DNA of 64,000 bases from Aphis gossypii (GCF_020184175.1 NC_065531.1:45033213-45097212), one strand, 5' to 3'. Shown: positions 23,860 through 37,578, counted from the stretch's first letter. Made by a program: numbers and translations. Notes: generated from the sequence alone by a model not told the origin.

Positions 23860-26853
23860 TTTAACGAATGAAAATCGGATTATAATACATAATTTAATGA
23901 AATTCAGTCTTAAAAATACTATGTAAGTAATACACTTTAATATTAAGAAGGTAATGTAATATCATTGTTGAAAAATAAAACTATAATAATATATTAAAAA
24001 ATGTTACATATATGTTTTATGTCAATACTTAATATTGGTTTGAAAAATGATATAATTAGTAGAATAATATAATATAATAAGTTGAAATTTTATTTTTAAA
24101 TATCAATGCTTTTTTTTTAAAGTCTAAAAAGCACATTTTTATTGATTTTAATATTTTTCAGAAGTTTTTATAGAAGGTCAATGGTTTGATTTTAAATTGG
24201 CATTTTAAATTCCATTGGGTTTACAAGTTACAACGAATTTGTATTTTGAGCACATTTTTATTTAAATTAATGTAATTTCTAAACATAAATTTAGGAAAGA
24301 GTTCAATGTACGTGTACGTGTTATTTTAGGAATTTTTCAAGAGGATACTTTACTAGAACAAGTGGAGCTAAACGAAGAGCATACTTTTAGAATTCCTTTG
24401 CAGGAGTTCAATTTGAATTTAATTTCACCCACACCTACTCCTTTTAGCAAATAATACATTCCATGTTTTAAACTTTATTGCGTGCACAATATTTTATTTT
24501 TTTGCCTCTGCCAGTTTTTGATATTAACTTTGAGAAAGTTAAAAAGTACTTAAAAAACATTTATACCTATGTTTTAGTTCATAATTCTTATTTAATTCTA
24601 AGACAACGAAACTCATTTACAGTATATTTGAATTTTTAGTTTCCCTCTAAAGATGTAAAATATGTTAAAGATCTTAATATAAATCATAAATATGCAGAAA
24701 TTAATTTGAATATTTATAAGTTATATATTCGTCATAGTTCATAGAATTAAGTAGAATTTTAATAACTTTTATGTCTGATTTGATTTTTTATCTTAATTTT
24801 ATTCATATATTTTACCTAGGATTAAAATTTACTTAAATATTTAAAATATACAGTAAACGGTTTATATTATAATAACATCTAATAAATATTTAAATATTAC
24901 CTATTATAGTTGATATTATGAAAATAGTTTTAAATTATACATTATTTTTTTTTAAATTAAGTAAATGACAGTATTATTTTACAATAGTTTATTTTCATTT
25001 ACAGTATTTACACGATGTAAACACAAATTATTATAATATAATATACATAATATGTATAGAGGTATTTCTTATTAGAATTAATTAATTATTAAAATATAAT
25101 TATAATAAAATGACAAAATGCGTATTAAATAACAAAATATATGTGTCTATATTATAACTTACAACTTAATTTTTTTTTTAACTATTCGTAGATAAATTCA
25201 AATAAAATATTATTTTGGATTAAAAATACTTTTAACTGAAAAGCATTAAGTATTTTGTACTATTTCAAATAATAATTAAATACTTATAAGTTCGATATTA
25301 ACTAAACATTTTATGAATTACCGCTATTTTTAAAATATGCTTTAAGTATAAAAATATTGTATGATGCTACTTTTACGGTAAGCATTATTCATAATCATAA
25401 ATAATGACAAATATCTTCTACTATTGATTAAAATATAGTGTTATTGTATAACGTGTCAGCTAATATTTTATAAAAATATATACCTACCGATTTTTAATCA
25501 ATATAATATACTTTTTTAAATATTATTATTTACACATATATTTGTATAAATAATTAGAAATAAAAACTTCTACTTCTAAATCATAATTCAGGAGTCAATG
25601 TTTACAATACAAAATTTTTTTTAACTTGGTACAAACTATTTTATGAGGGTTTATGATTTCGTAATTTCGTTAAATATATTATATTATATAACAAAATTAA
25701 TAAATGATATAAACAAATAATTTTTTAATGATACAATAATTTTATATATATTTAAAACTAATAATCTACTATTTATACATTGTTGGTACAAAAATAGTAT
25801 TGACAATTAAAATTGAATAGATAATGATACAGTAGAAAAACTTTTATGGATATTCCATAGTTTTATCCATTTTTATAGAGTTATTATTATAACTAGTAAC
25901 TACTAACATTACGACATTCTTAAATTAATATGCATGTTGTATCGCATGACTAAAATAAACTATAAAATCATCCAGTTAAATTCTGTTCATCAGATAAAAA
26001 AAAAAATATTTCTAGATCTCTACACACACACATTCATGAATATTTTATACATAATGTACCTATATTTAATATTTTAATTAGTACACTATTAGAACTTAAA
26101 AAATACCGTTATTATTAGGTGGCCATTATAATTGTAAGTGTTCAATGTAAATCAAATACTCTGGGTGTATTTGTAGCAAATATAAATATACTTTCATTAA
26201 ATAGTAATAACACGTAAAATATATATTTATAGATTTATTATATTTTTATTTTTAATGTAAATATTTTCTATTGCAGTTAAAAAACATTCTATTTTCGGAA
26301 TATATAATTAAATTATAATTGTTATAGTTACTTATAAGTAATTAAAAAGTAAATAATATACATAAAAGCCTATAATCTAGGTTCAATCATTACTTGTAGA
26401 TATACCCAACTTTTAGGGATATTATTATTATTTTTTAATTACTGGCCTTTGAAAGACGAGGAAGACGGTTATTGATTTTTCTTCGTCTGTTGTTTGTACT
26501 GTTGCTGTGCGAACGTATTTGGTGAAACTACCTACCGCTTCGAGCTAAAAGTTTCAACATTCAGACCGTAAAGGAAGGGGTGTAAAATTGGATAAGATAA
26601 AAGAAACACGAATCGGCCAAAGGTTTTATAAATTTTAACTATGCAACATTTTTTTCTCATAAAAAAACCGAACCAAAAACTGTATAAAAGTTTTTAGAGC
26701 TACAAATACGGTTCATGTTTAATCGAAGGAGGATTTTAATTAAAAGTCATATAAAATATTATATTGCTAGAAAATTCAATAGTAAGATGGAAAAATGAAG
26801 ATTGGCCAATAATTTAATAAAAATCAGCTACTATATCACGTTATTGACGGTCT
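23860..26853. other. AT-rich DNA downstream of UGT-A, no gene recognised
   Basis: A plus-strand frame of about 55 codons ending near 24453 (contains FQEDTLLEQVELNEEHTF) has unusually protein-like composition, with acceptor-like TTTTAG before it, but no family was recognised. The rest is AT-rich and featureless. No early AATAAA was found close behind the UGT-A stop. Confidence 0.4.
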
Positions 26854-27097
26854 TCATTTTAAAATAATTGAAATAACATTGTAAAAGAAGTACAATAATG
26901 ACGTAATTATAACGAATGCTATAACAAGTAAGTCCAATGAGAAATACTGATACCATTTAGTGTCTACGGCCTGTGATTTCAAATGATGTGCACCATTGTG
27001 TCGTAACACATACTCTATCCAATAGGCAACTGTGTCTTTAGGATTGAGTGGACGATCGTGGAAACGGTGCGATAAATCCACAGCATTTTTTTTGAAC
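26854..27097 (-). CDS. UGT-A coding exon 5 (membrane anchor)
   Basis: 244 nt from acceptor ATTCTAG|GTTCAA to the TAA stop. It encodes FRDRP-like HDRPLNPKDTVAYWIEYVLR, then the transmembrane helix and a short basic tail ending SIILK. Confidence 0.9.
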
Positions 27098-30000
27098 CTA
27101 GAATAAAATACAAATCATTTCAATCAAATATTTACTTAAAATCAATATTACGTTTTTTCGTATATTTTAAGTGGATATACGTTTTATTATGTTCAAAATT
27201 ATATAATTTAACGTAATATTGTTTGGTATATTTTGAATTTTTCATGATCTATAATTTTGTTATACGATTTAAGATTTTTTTAAATTTGATAAATATTTTA
27301 TGATTAAAAATCAAAATAATATCTTATACAATAGCTATAATTTGCACATATTATGGTATTGTATTACTGTACATTTCACAGAAGTAATAAAAAATCTACT
27401 CACTAATCAAAGTTCAACTATATGTGAATTAAATGAATCAATCTAATTATATGATTACATTTTTAGAATAAAAACCAATATCCACAGTATACATGTTTTT
27501 TAAATAACTAGATATACATTACTTATTTAATTATTAAATTATGTTATGGTATTCAGTATATAAACAAACATAAATATTTTAATGTTCTTTAATAGGTTTG
27601 TGATTTAATTACTCATAATGTATAATATATATAAAATATTTATTACAAGATTTTAATTTTTTCTAAAAACGTGGAAAAAATTCATGACTGCTAAACTATA
27701 CATTATTATTTAATACATTACAGTTTTAATATAATTAGATTAAAATCAGATTTATTTTAATTTTAATAATTTTAAATTTTATTTTTTTATACCCAATTTT
27801 GTACTAAATCTGTAAGAAAATTTTAGAACATATATTTTTAATAGTTATTACATAATTTTCATTACTTATTACCTATTCAAAATCGATAAAATCTATCATA
27901 GATTATAATGATTATATAAATTCTTAATACGGTGAAAACTTCCTCAAGTAAAAGATTTCTTTCATTTGATTAAATTAAAAATGTGTTATAATAATATAAC
28001 TTGTATAGCTACAAAAGTTTTCTAATCATGAAGAAGTCGAAGTTATTTTTCTCTTCGAAATTCATAGTTCAAATAAAATGTACTAAATGTTAATAACTAT
28101 ATAATATGATATAACGTTTACATGTAATTATTATTATTACTATAAGCGATATGTTGATATCTCAATCTCTATGAAAAAAATGTATTTCATTTGATTGGGA
28201 TTAGATAAGTACCTACTATTTGAATTACTCGTGAATAGATTAATTTACTCTGGAAATTTTTTTTTCAATTAAGTATACTATGAATTAGTTAAATTTAAAT
28301 TTAAATCTTTTAATTTACGATTAACTATTATTGTTAGTATACTGAATGGGCTTAAGTTATGGACACGAATTTAACTAGTTTTGTATTCATACGTATTGTT
28401 ACATCGATGTTCTATTGACAACGATAAAAAAATAATTATAAATTAAGCATTGCATTTCTATTTTAATTGGATAGTGTAGATACTATACAATTACATTGAT
28501 AATATTAACAAAATATACAAAAATAGAAATCTGTCACTTATGAATTTTTATAACTTTCGTGGTTTCGACTTTAAAAGTACCTATAATACTTAATTCAATA
28601 TAAATCAGATGAATGCCAGGGGTACTAATGTAGTTTATAACTTTGAAAAAAAATAATAAATAATGATTAATGATCATTAAAACTATTAGCACTGAAGAAT
28701 TGAAGAATTATTTTGGTCCATAACAGGCCATGCTAAATTAAACAAAAGTAATAGATAACATCTTATTTTTGTTATAGTAGTATTTGGTTTGTAAATACAA
28801 TGTATAATATTCTCTTATATTTTCAATCAAAATGTGTTGTAAATTTACTTAAGTATATTTACCTAATTATCAGTGATGGCTATAATAAAATAATGTTATA
28901 ATAGTTACCAATATTCAGCAATGGAATTTATTTTTATTTTCATTATTTTATAACCAAATGCTAGCACCCTTCGGGTTACAAATAGTTTAGACGTTTATCA
29001 TTTTTAGAATCCCATAACCTAAGATATACATAGTGGTGAATGGTCTGATCAGCTAATCGAGTGTATTCTCTAATTTTTCTAATGTAACAAGAAAGTCTAA
29101 TGCGAATATTACAGGTATGATAATTTTTAGATTTTCACATATTTATTTTGAAGTTGATGGGGATTCATAGTTATTTTTTGTAATTTTATATTAATAATTA
29201 ATGATTGTTTTGGTATAAGTGTTTTAAATGATAACAACGTTTATATTACCTTTGATCACTTAAAATCCGTTTAATCTTGTATACAAAGTCTTCTTTTGTA
29301 AAATTATTATGGTCTATAAATAAGCCGGAACCCCAATGTTGAAATAGTTCTAAATTTCTTGGTTGGTCAAAAAATATAGGAAAGCCCAGTACCGGAATGC
29401 CTGCGCTAGTCGCTTCGATAACGCCAGAATTACCACCGTGTGTAATGAAAAGTTTTACATTTGGATGTCCTGAAATATAATTATATAATAAAGTATAAAG
29501 ATAATTAAATTAAATATATAGAAATAATATAAATAAAAAACATTGAGTGTTTACTCGTTGGTAAAGCACAAAATATAGCAAACGAAGACCAACATAAAAT
29601 TATTTATTATTTTTACTATAAATATAAACATACTTCAATATGAAAAAACAAAACATGATCTCATCTATGTATCTTTTATTATTATTTATTATCCAAAAGA
29701 GATTATTTATAACTTGTATACGGAAAAAAATCCAATAAGAAATGCGTGTAACAAAGAAGATATATAATCCAGATGACTTGATTTAATGGATATTCATTGA
29801 CACTTCAGATGTGTTTTTTGATAATTATATCATCATATTATTAATATGGGGAGGCATTAGTGATTGGAAGGACTAAAATATATACTGATGAATGATGACT
29901 GATGTTGTAACTGCACCTCAGAGTTGGATACTGTTGGTTGTCATTAGACGGATTTTTTTCACATTGTGAAGGAGTTTGGTACAAACTACAAAGTGGGATA

Positions 30001-33000
30001 TTTGATTTCAGAAGACATCGAAGTTTGTTAAGTTTTGTGTTGAAGGATTTGGTTTGGCTTTTATGTGGTTGGTCCAATATTACTATTTTGTTAGGATGGA
30101 TTGGTATTTACTATTAACTAACTATTCAACTCACCTTCTTCGAACTTCGTAGTTTAAATCAAGTGTCTATCTATATTTATAACTAATCCTATCTAGTTAA
30201 GTAATAGTTGGTTAGTTCTTCTCGTTATACAAATCGGGTTATTAGACTGATATAAATAAAGCTTTCTAAGTTACATTTTAAAGGTCTTAGAAACTTATGA
30301 CCTGCGTTCATAATCCAACGTAATCAAACATGATACAATAACATATACAAGAGTCTATGAAATAATTGAAACAATAATACTATACAGTATACTATCATCC
30401 ATGGGCGCCGAGAGGGGGGTGCAAGGGGGTGCACTTGCACCCCCTTGGCTTTTCAAAAAATTAAAAAAAATTGAATGGTATTATATAATACAATATTTAT
30501 AAAATCAAATAATAATAATATAAATTATTATTATTATATCATATAAATAATAATTACTAATATTATATAATGTATATTAGAATTAGAAATCACAATATAC
30601 TATGCACAAATGCACCCCCCTGATAAATTCCTGGCGGCGCCTATGCTATCATCTGAGTAAATCTATAATTGAGGGTAATATATTTAAGATCACAGGTGTA
30701 GCAAAGTACTAATTGAACAATTTTATAATTATAATTTATCAATAGGTGGGTGTTATAATTATTATAAAAAAATAAAAATATTATGTTAAAAAAATGTTAG
30801 TTTCTACTTCACCATTCAAAACTCGACTGTTGGCTATGTATATAATATTTACCGATCTATCCTATTTATCTAAGCGATTCACCGAGTGCAACATTAATGA
30901 CAAGTCAGTAATTTGTAAATTATTACAATTCTTTAGGGAATTAGATTATTATTAATTTATATTTAAAGGATGACGTACCACACACAGGAAAACATTTTAT
31001 GACATGTATATTGCTTGATGTAGCATTTATTTTTATTCTTATTAGACATGATCCACCTATTTCAGTTTTGTTTTTTTAAGTGAGTTTTAAAAAACTCGTA
31101 GTCTCTAATCAAATTAATTTTTTTTGAAATTATATTAGTATTATCAGCGAAGGTTATAAAATTCAAAGTTTTAAATAGTTTTGAAATATTATTGAGTATA
31201 GAAAATGATAATTTAAGCAATGGTGAAATGTTTAAAGAATTTTTGTATCACGACAAAATTACTAAGACAGTTTGATAATAAATCATAATTTCATGTGTGA
31301 ATTTCTATTGTCTTAAAATTTCAACTTCAATCACTCATAAAAAATGTATGATTTTTTTTTTTAAATTGGATTGAAAGAAAGATTTTAAGGAATCTTATAT
31401 TTAATGTTTAAGTTTTATGTATAAGGTTGATTTAGTTATTATCGGGGTTTCGTTTGATTTGAACTGATTTTAAAACAAAAATAATTGATTTTATGAGACA
31501 TAAAGTTGAATTTTTTTTAAGAAAAAACAAGAACATTTTATTAAATATTTAATAAAATAATTGAAAATATCAACGCATAATTTTTTATTACCAACGACTA
31601 AGATTGAATTATTATGATTAATCTAAGAAATAAAAAGGTAGAAATCATTATTTGTGTTAACATAAGATATATTATTATTTATTATATTTTACTTTAATAA
31701 TTAATATTTAAGTGATAAAAGGTAAACATATTTTGAATTTTGGACAATATCTTTTTAAACACTACTCCCATCACTAGATGTTATCTTGGGGAACCTCTGA
31801 TTGATTTAAAGGTTATCATAATTCACTAAATAGAATAAAGTTTAGTCTGATTAAAAAAAATATATATTATATTTACGTATATATAATATTATATATTCTA
31901 TATAAGTAATATTATGGACTAGAATATATAGGACATAGGTAATAGGTACTGTCCAGATTTCCAACGCACCATTCAAATTTATTGAAAAATCAATATGCTT
32001 CATACACGAATGAACACTGATAACCCTTTTCCCTCCCCTTAATGTTATAACCATAAGAACATTTACCGGGAAAACATTTCCTATTTATGTGTTATTTATG
32101 ACGGTAAAAAACTTTTATTTGAAACTTGTTCTTTTATCTCATTAAATTTATGCCCACGTAAAATCCACCCTACTATTTTTAAATAACAAAAATATACACA
32201 CACACACATATGTGCAAGAATTTCAAAACTTTTAAAACTTAAACTTAATACATTTTTTTTTTTATTCATACAAAATATTTAAATGAAATGTGTTATCATT
32301 TGTTGTTTTTGTTTTTGATGCCTCACTTGAATGAATAATAAATTAATGTTGTTTTAGTGAAGACAATTAGTAAATACTCAATTGACAGTTATGTATATTG
32401 AATAAAGTACCTACAACAGTTTACAAATATCAACAGAAAGTCAGAGATGCATTTGACAATATTTTGTTTAATACAACAGTAAACAATGATCCACAATTAT
32501 TCTAAAGAGCATAAGACATAATTTAAGATGCCCATGTGATAACTTCATAATTTATAGCTTTATAAAGTTAATATGATTATTGATTTTTTTGGTTACTAAA
32601 TGAAACAAAGTTAAAATGTAGGTAAGTTAAAAAGTATTGTTATTTATATGGTATTTCTAATATAAGAGAAGATGGAAGATTTTTCATATAAAAGTTTATT
32701 TAGAAGAAAAAAAATTTATGACCAAAAATGCGAGTACCTAATGCTTACTATAAGATCCTACATATTATTTAAATTAATATATATTTCGATGTAAAAAAAG
32801 TTTATACTGTTTAAATTTATAAAAACATACAGTGAATATTTATATGTAGTTAGGATAAGTAAAATATTTTATTAAAATTTTGAGATTCACTATCAACGTA
32901 TTATTTTTTTTTGTTAAAAATAATTAATACATATTTTATTATTTTAAATCAATTAGAATAACAGTATTTTTAATATAACACTAATCATCCGTTCCGCTAT

Positions 33001-36000
33001 GAACTACAGTAAATAATTTATTACCTATTATACTAATTAATAATTAATAGATACTTATATAATTTTATTAATGCTATATCACGGTATTATTTCATTTTAA
33101 TCAATAGGTATTCAGTAGTATACTCGTATTTAATGCATTATAAGTAATTAATATTTATTAATCAAATAAAAATATTCTTACTTATAATATCATATTGAGG
33201 AAACCATTTTCGTGTGATTACGTTCTTCGGCAGATCGATAATTGGCCGATCTGACTCTAACTTCCATAAAACCTTTTGTGGTAATTCTCTGAATCCTTCT
33301 TTGAGTCCATATTGTATAGAAATTGGTAAATCTTCCATCCTGACCACGGATCCTAAACTGAAATATATTACGCCGTGTTCGGAATTGTCGATGAATTCTT
33401 GCAGGTCCTGTACAATCAAATGTATAACTGAAAGCGGTGATCTTCTAAACGTCAAGTGAATGACTCTATTTTTATAAAAACGCTAATATTAATTAAAATA
33501 AATCGTTAAAAATATAGTTTTATTATAGAATGCCACGATAAAACTAGTAATTTAATTTTTTATGCATAAATATGATATATTATAGCTATTATAAGTATTA
33601 AGTACTCTCGTTTGCGGAGGCGTATTCAGGTAGAGGCCATATATGGGTGACCATTTGGAGGGCGGCAATTTTTAACAATTTTTTTTTTTTACAAAAGAAC
33701 AAAAACTATTTTTCATTTGATAAAATCAAATTTTACTAATTTTTATGTTAAAAAATTATTTTTATATAAATTGTAAGTTAAACCGTTAACTATCACGCTC
33801 GTTCGTTTGAAATTAACCAGCTACCTACATATTATACACATATGCAATACAGTACAAACACTACAAACCAGTACGCACATAGATAACAAAAATACGCTCA
33901 TTCGATGGGGGTTCGATTTCTCATATTATGGATTAAAATAATTTAGGTACATAATAACATAGACAGTATAGTATATTGTATATTGAATATCGAAGTGTAT
34001 TTAATGTCAACTTTAAATTTTGATGATTTAATTGATGCATTTGATGAGGAAAAATGTAGGAAGAAAAAGTATAAAGTTTTAAGTAGGTATAATTCATTTG
34101 TAAATTGCAAAAGAAAATATTACGTGCAATTTAATTTCCATTAATAACGTATCTTATTTTTTTATATAAGATAATAATATAACAAATTGTATAATCAAAT
34201 ATGTTTTAAAAATAATTTTATGACGAATGGGGAGGGAAAGGTGACAAATTAGAAAGTGCCTATAGGCGGAAAATCCCTAAATATGCCACTGCTAGTTTGA
34301 CATTTGTATAATATAATACTACTATTTGTGTATTTAAATTGCATCAGTAAATTAAGAAGTCGAAGTTCTTCCCGTATTTTTTTTTTTACATTTTTGAAGG
34401 TATTCGTTATATTAGTTATAATATAATTATCTTAAACCTACATTATTTTAAATATAATAATAAGCAAAAGTTTTGTCAAATTTAACATCTTTATTACGAT
34501 CGTCATTTATAGAACTAAAAATAATAATTTTATTATTATTATCTCATTGGAAATAAAATATTTTATTTTATAGATATTTTGTTTCGAACGTAACCTTCTT
34601 CTTGTATGAATATTAAAAACTATCATAATTTGTAACTTTTTATTTTGTTCATTCAACATTTATAAGTTCCATTTTAAAATATGGCACTCACATAAGTTGT
34701 ATAAACGCTTAACTAATTTTACAATATGTTTTTTTATTATTCCTTACTGTTCTCAAAATGGTAAAAAAATTGTTTTATTTAACAAATATATCTGAAATCT
34801 GAAAGCAATTTATATCTATAGCTAATAAACTGCTATGTGCGGATACAACATGGTAGTGATTATATTTGTATACTTTTTATATTATATATTTTTATATCTT
34901 TTATTTCTAAAACAGTGGAACTACTGACTCGATTTACATGTTTTTTTTTTTATATTGTAGATAATTTTTCAAATAATAAAAAATAACATAATGTGGTGAT
35001 TAACCCAATTTCCGTTTCCATAAAACGTAGTGGTTAAGTATAAATATACTAATAGAACTATTTTTTTGAATTTTATCGTGACACTAAAAGTAAATTAAAA
35101 TAACCAATCAATCCAATTACCCGGGTTGGAGTCGGGTAATATAGCTTGCAATTTAATAAAAATAAGTATTTAACAATCAAAATTATAATACTAGAGCCAC
35201 TACTTAATTATTATAATATGCATGCTCACTGAGGGCAATGGTTTGGGTGGTTTTAAGTGAATGCCTCCGATTTCTTTGAAATTCGTCGCTAACGGTTTGG
35301 ACAAATCAAAATTTGAATGTGTGTTGAGGAACACCATTGATACGTTACGGAGTAATGCCTCAGCGTTCGGCCTGCTATCACCGAAATATTTACGTCCCAT
35401 CACCGTGGCCGCAGTGTCCACGTATTTGAAGTACGTGCAAATAATCGCATAGTCGACAAAGTTCCAGAACCGTTGCAAGAACGTCTCCGGTTTTGGGTAT
35501 GGGGAATTCAGGGTCGAGATGTACGACGGGTTCGACGGACTGTTGAACGAATCCTGGTACCAGGTCAGCATCTGACTGGAGATGATGGCTACGTGTGGTA
35601 AACCCAGATGGCTGGCCAAGTACAAATCGCATCGGGAGCCGAGCAATTCTGTGATTACGAGGTCGTAGTGCCCCGCGTGTAACGCACGTTGTAAGTCTGG
35701 GTGGTCGAATGTTGCGCGACACGTGGTTAGTTGAGCGTCGTTTAGAAATTTCAGACATGTCACGGGGGGCTTGTATACCCCGACCACCTGCAACGCGTTT
35801 TACATCGATAAGTACATTAATAATTACTGTCGAACAAGAAATTTCTGTTTTCGCTGATCGAAGTTATATGGTTAATTATAGTCAAAATGTTAATCCTATA
35901 AAATATGTATTACGCGAAATTTTTTGAAAAATCAATTTTATTATTTAAAGAAAAGCATTATGGGATAACACATTTAAACAAAATATTAGATTGGAAATGG

Positions 36001-37578
36001 TTATACCATTATTTTATAAATACGTAGCAATAATTCGTAGTTGATAAACACGATACCAATGTATATGTGTTACCATCTATTAGAAAAAATGGATAATGGG
36101 TTTATTTAATAGTCTTTATTTGTATTAAAATATAAAAAAAAATCTTATATAGTAAAATGTATTACCTATTCTGAATGCAATATTTGGTATGTTAAGCATT
36201 AGTAAGACAGTGAAGGAGCGTGCTGATACAACGTCCGTCAATCTTTGTATAAATAATTATGTATTTTATATTAATTATAGTAGACAAAAGACTAACTTAA
36301 AAGTATTTAAACCTTAAGATCCCCCTACTAATCAGTGACGTGCGATTAGGGCGAGTTAGGTAAGCAGCGCATGCCCGTCCAAAAACGAAGAAATAAAAAG
36401 TTAAAAATGTATTATATTAAATGACAATGCGACTTATACATTAAAATTATAACAATTTATTAATTCTTTTTTGATTATTCAATTTGTCAGGTTTCTTTTA
36501 TAGAAATTAAATGCATTTTTTTGTATAGGCAATTTCTTTACAAAAGCGTTCGTATTTTAGATTGCCTGGCTATATTGTTCTTATAAGAATGGCCGGTTGC
36601 GGTAGAATGATATCCACACTTTTATGTGTCAGTTAAAAGCGCTGTGCCCAGTGTTTATCGATATTTTTAAAAACGTAATTCCAATATTTTTACTGTTGAT
36701 CTTCACAAGGACAAGAAAGACTTTAGTTCTTTATCATTCATTTCAATCGAAAAAGAACTCTTGCATAAAGAAAAAAAAAATTCAGAATTATTTGATAGTT
36801 ACAAACAAGAAAGATGAATAGATTTTATTTATAAATAAACTATAGACTATAACTTTTATCAATAAAATACCTTAAAATACCTTTTTTTTTTTTTATTTTA
36901 ACTTGAAATTTTATTTTAGCGCTCACCTAAAATATAAAATATCATCGCACGCCACTGTTATCAATAGATCTAGAAAAGTCCCTATAGAGTTTCATTCTAA
37001 AGCTTTTGAACTAAAAAATAAAAATTAGAGAAGTCGCTGTGACTTACTGAACACACTTAGGTACACATGTAATAATTAATTAATATATATTAATTAATTA
37101 TTACACAATATGCTATAGTGTACAATATTGAAGCATAAATATTATTATTTATAATATACCATAGCGATATTTCATAGCTATTATATTATATACACAGAGG
37201 ACAGTGCTATGCAGCTGGGTTTATAAAAACTATTTAATACCCTTTAATCTGATATATTGTATAAAATTATTAAGGTATTATACTTAAGCAAAAACAACGT
37301 TTCCAAATCGTTTTTACCGTTTCCCAAGGTGATCCTATTGCAAGTGGTATACGTTTAGATAAATCAATTTCAGTGTAATTCTCATGTGGTATTTTTCTTA
37401 AAAATGGCGTCGCTACTGTAATCGAGTGGCCTCGATTTAATAAAACTTCCAGTACGGAGCTCATAACATTCCAGTGACTGGCTCCAGCTATCGGCGTGAT
37501 GGCTAAGATTCTTGCAGCATTTATCGTGTCTGTAGATACCAGTCCGAGTAAAATCCAAAGTAAACATTTCGTGTCCAT
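26854..37578 (-). CDS. UDP-glycosyltransferase UGT-A, 5 coding exons, complete (502 aa)
   Basis: Predicted ER-membrane glycosyltransferase that transfers sugar from a UDP-sugar to small lipophilic acceptors; the substrate is unknown. The join is 37578-37318, 35787-35230, 33407-33182, 29469-29250, 27097-26854. All junctions are GT-AG and the frame is intact throughout. The protein has a signal peptide (about 1-21, ending INA) and an N-terminal acceptor domain with the SHW motif (H35, expected catalytic base). Next come YDLVITELLGSRCD (128-141), the family block GGIHLKPP, and the C-terminal donor domain with the UGT signature from W341 through THGG (358-361) to DQPRN (383-387). A single membrane helix (about 474-495) and short cytoplasmic tail end it. 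Length is close to the usual 500-530 aa. It is tandem with UGT-B on the same strand. ATG follows an acceptor-like TTTTAG directly, so a non-coding 5' exon lies upstream. Confidence 0.9.
29250..29469 (-). CDS. UGT-A coding exon 4 (signature motif)
   Basis: 220 nt between acceptor ATTTCAG|GACATC and donor CAAAG|GTAATA. It encodes HPNVKLFITHGGNSGVIEAT and FFDQPRN, the core of the UDP-sugar binding signature. Ends in phase 2. Confidence 0.9.
30400..30645. mobile_element. hAT-like MITE with perfect 8-bp target duplication, in UGT-A intron 3
   Basis: 246 bp flanked on both sides by CTATCATC (30392-30399 and 30646-30653). Terminal inverted repeats are CATGGGCGCCG and CATAGGCGCCG. Subterminal GGGGGGTGCA / TGCACCCCCC blocks are also inverted. 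The 8-bp duplication is the hallmark of hAT integration. No coding capacity. Confidence 0.85.
33182..33407 (-). CDS. UGT-A coding exon 3
   Basis: 226 nt between acceptor TGTACAG|GACCTG and donor ATTATAA|GTAAG. It encodes DLQEFIDNSEHGVIYFSLGS through KWFPQYDII and leaves one nucleotide for the next exon (phase 1). Confidence 0.9.
33615..34291. mobile_element. hAT-like non-autonomous element in UGT-A intron 2
   Basis: 677 bp flanked by near-identical 8-mers CTCGTTTG (33607-33614) and CTAGTTTG (34292-34299). Imperfect terminal repeats: CGGAGGCGTATTCAGG on the left, CAGTGGCATATTTAGG as the reverse complement of the right end. No recognisable transposase; the interior is AT-rich. The mutated ends suggest an old insertion. 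Confidence 0.7.
35230..35787 (-). CDS. UGT-A coding exon 2
   Basis: 186 codons between acceptor TTGCAG|GTGGTC and donor CCCTCA|GTGAGC, phase 0 at both ends. It encodes most of the acceptor-binding half, including HLGLPHVAIISSQMLTWYQD and GGIHLKPPKPLPS. Confidence 0.9.
36333..36957. mobile_element. hAT-like non-autonomous element in UGT-A intron 1
   Basis: 625 bp with terminal inverted repeats CAGTGACGTGCGAT and CAGTGGCGTGCGAT (13 of 14) and shared subterminal TTAGGTAAGC / TTAGGTGAGC. The flanking 8-mers CTACTAAT and TTATCAAT match at 5 of 8, so the target duplication is weak or decayed. No transposase was recognised inside. Confidence 0.65.
37068..37105. repeat. 38-bp perfect palindrome in UGT-A intron 1
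   Basis: An exact palindrome without spacer, made of TGTAATAATTAATTAATAT and its reverse complement. It could extrude as a cruciform, or be the remnant of an inverted-repeat element. Confidence 0.85.
37318..37578 (-). CDS. UGT-A coding exon 1
   Basis: 87 codons from ATG: signal peptide, then ARILAITPIAGASHWNVMSS, ending GSPWET. Donor ACG|GTAAAA, phase 0. The frame runs on 15 codons into the intron before a stop, which is not coding. The downstream exon continues the family alignment exactly. Confidence 0.85.
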
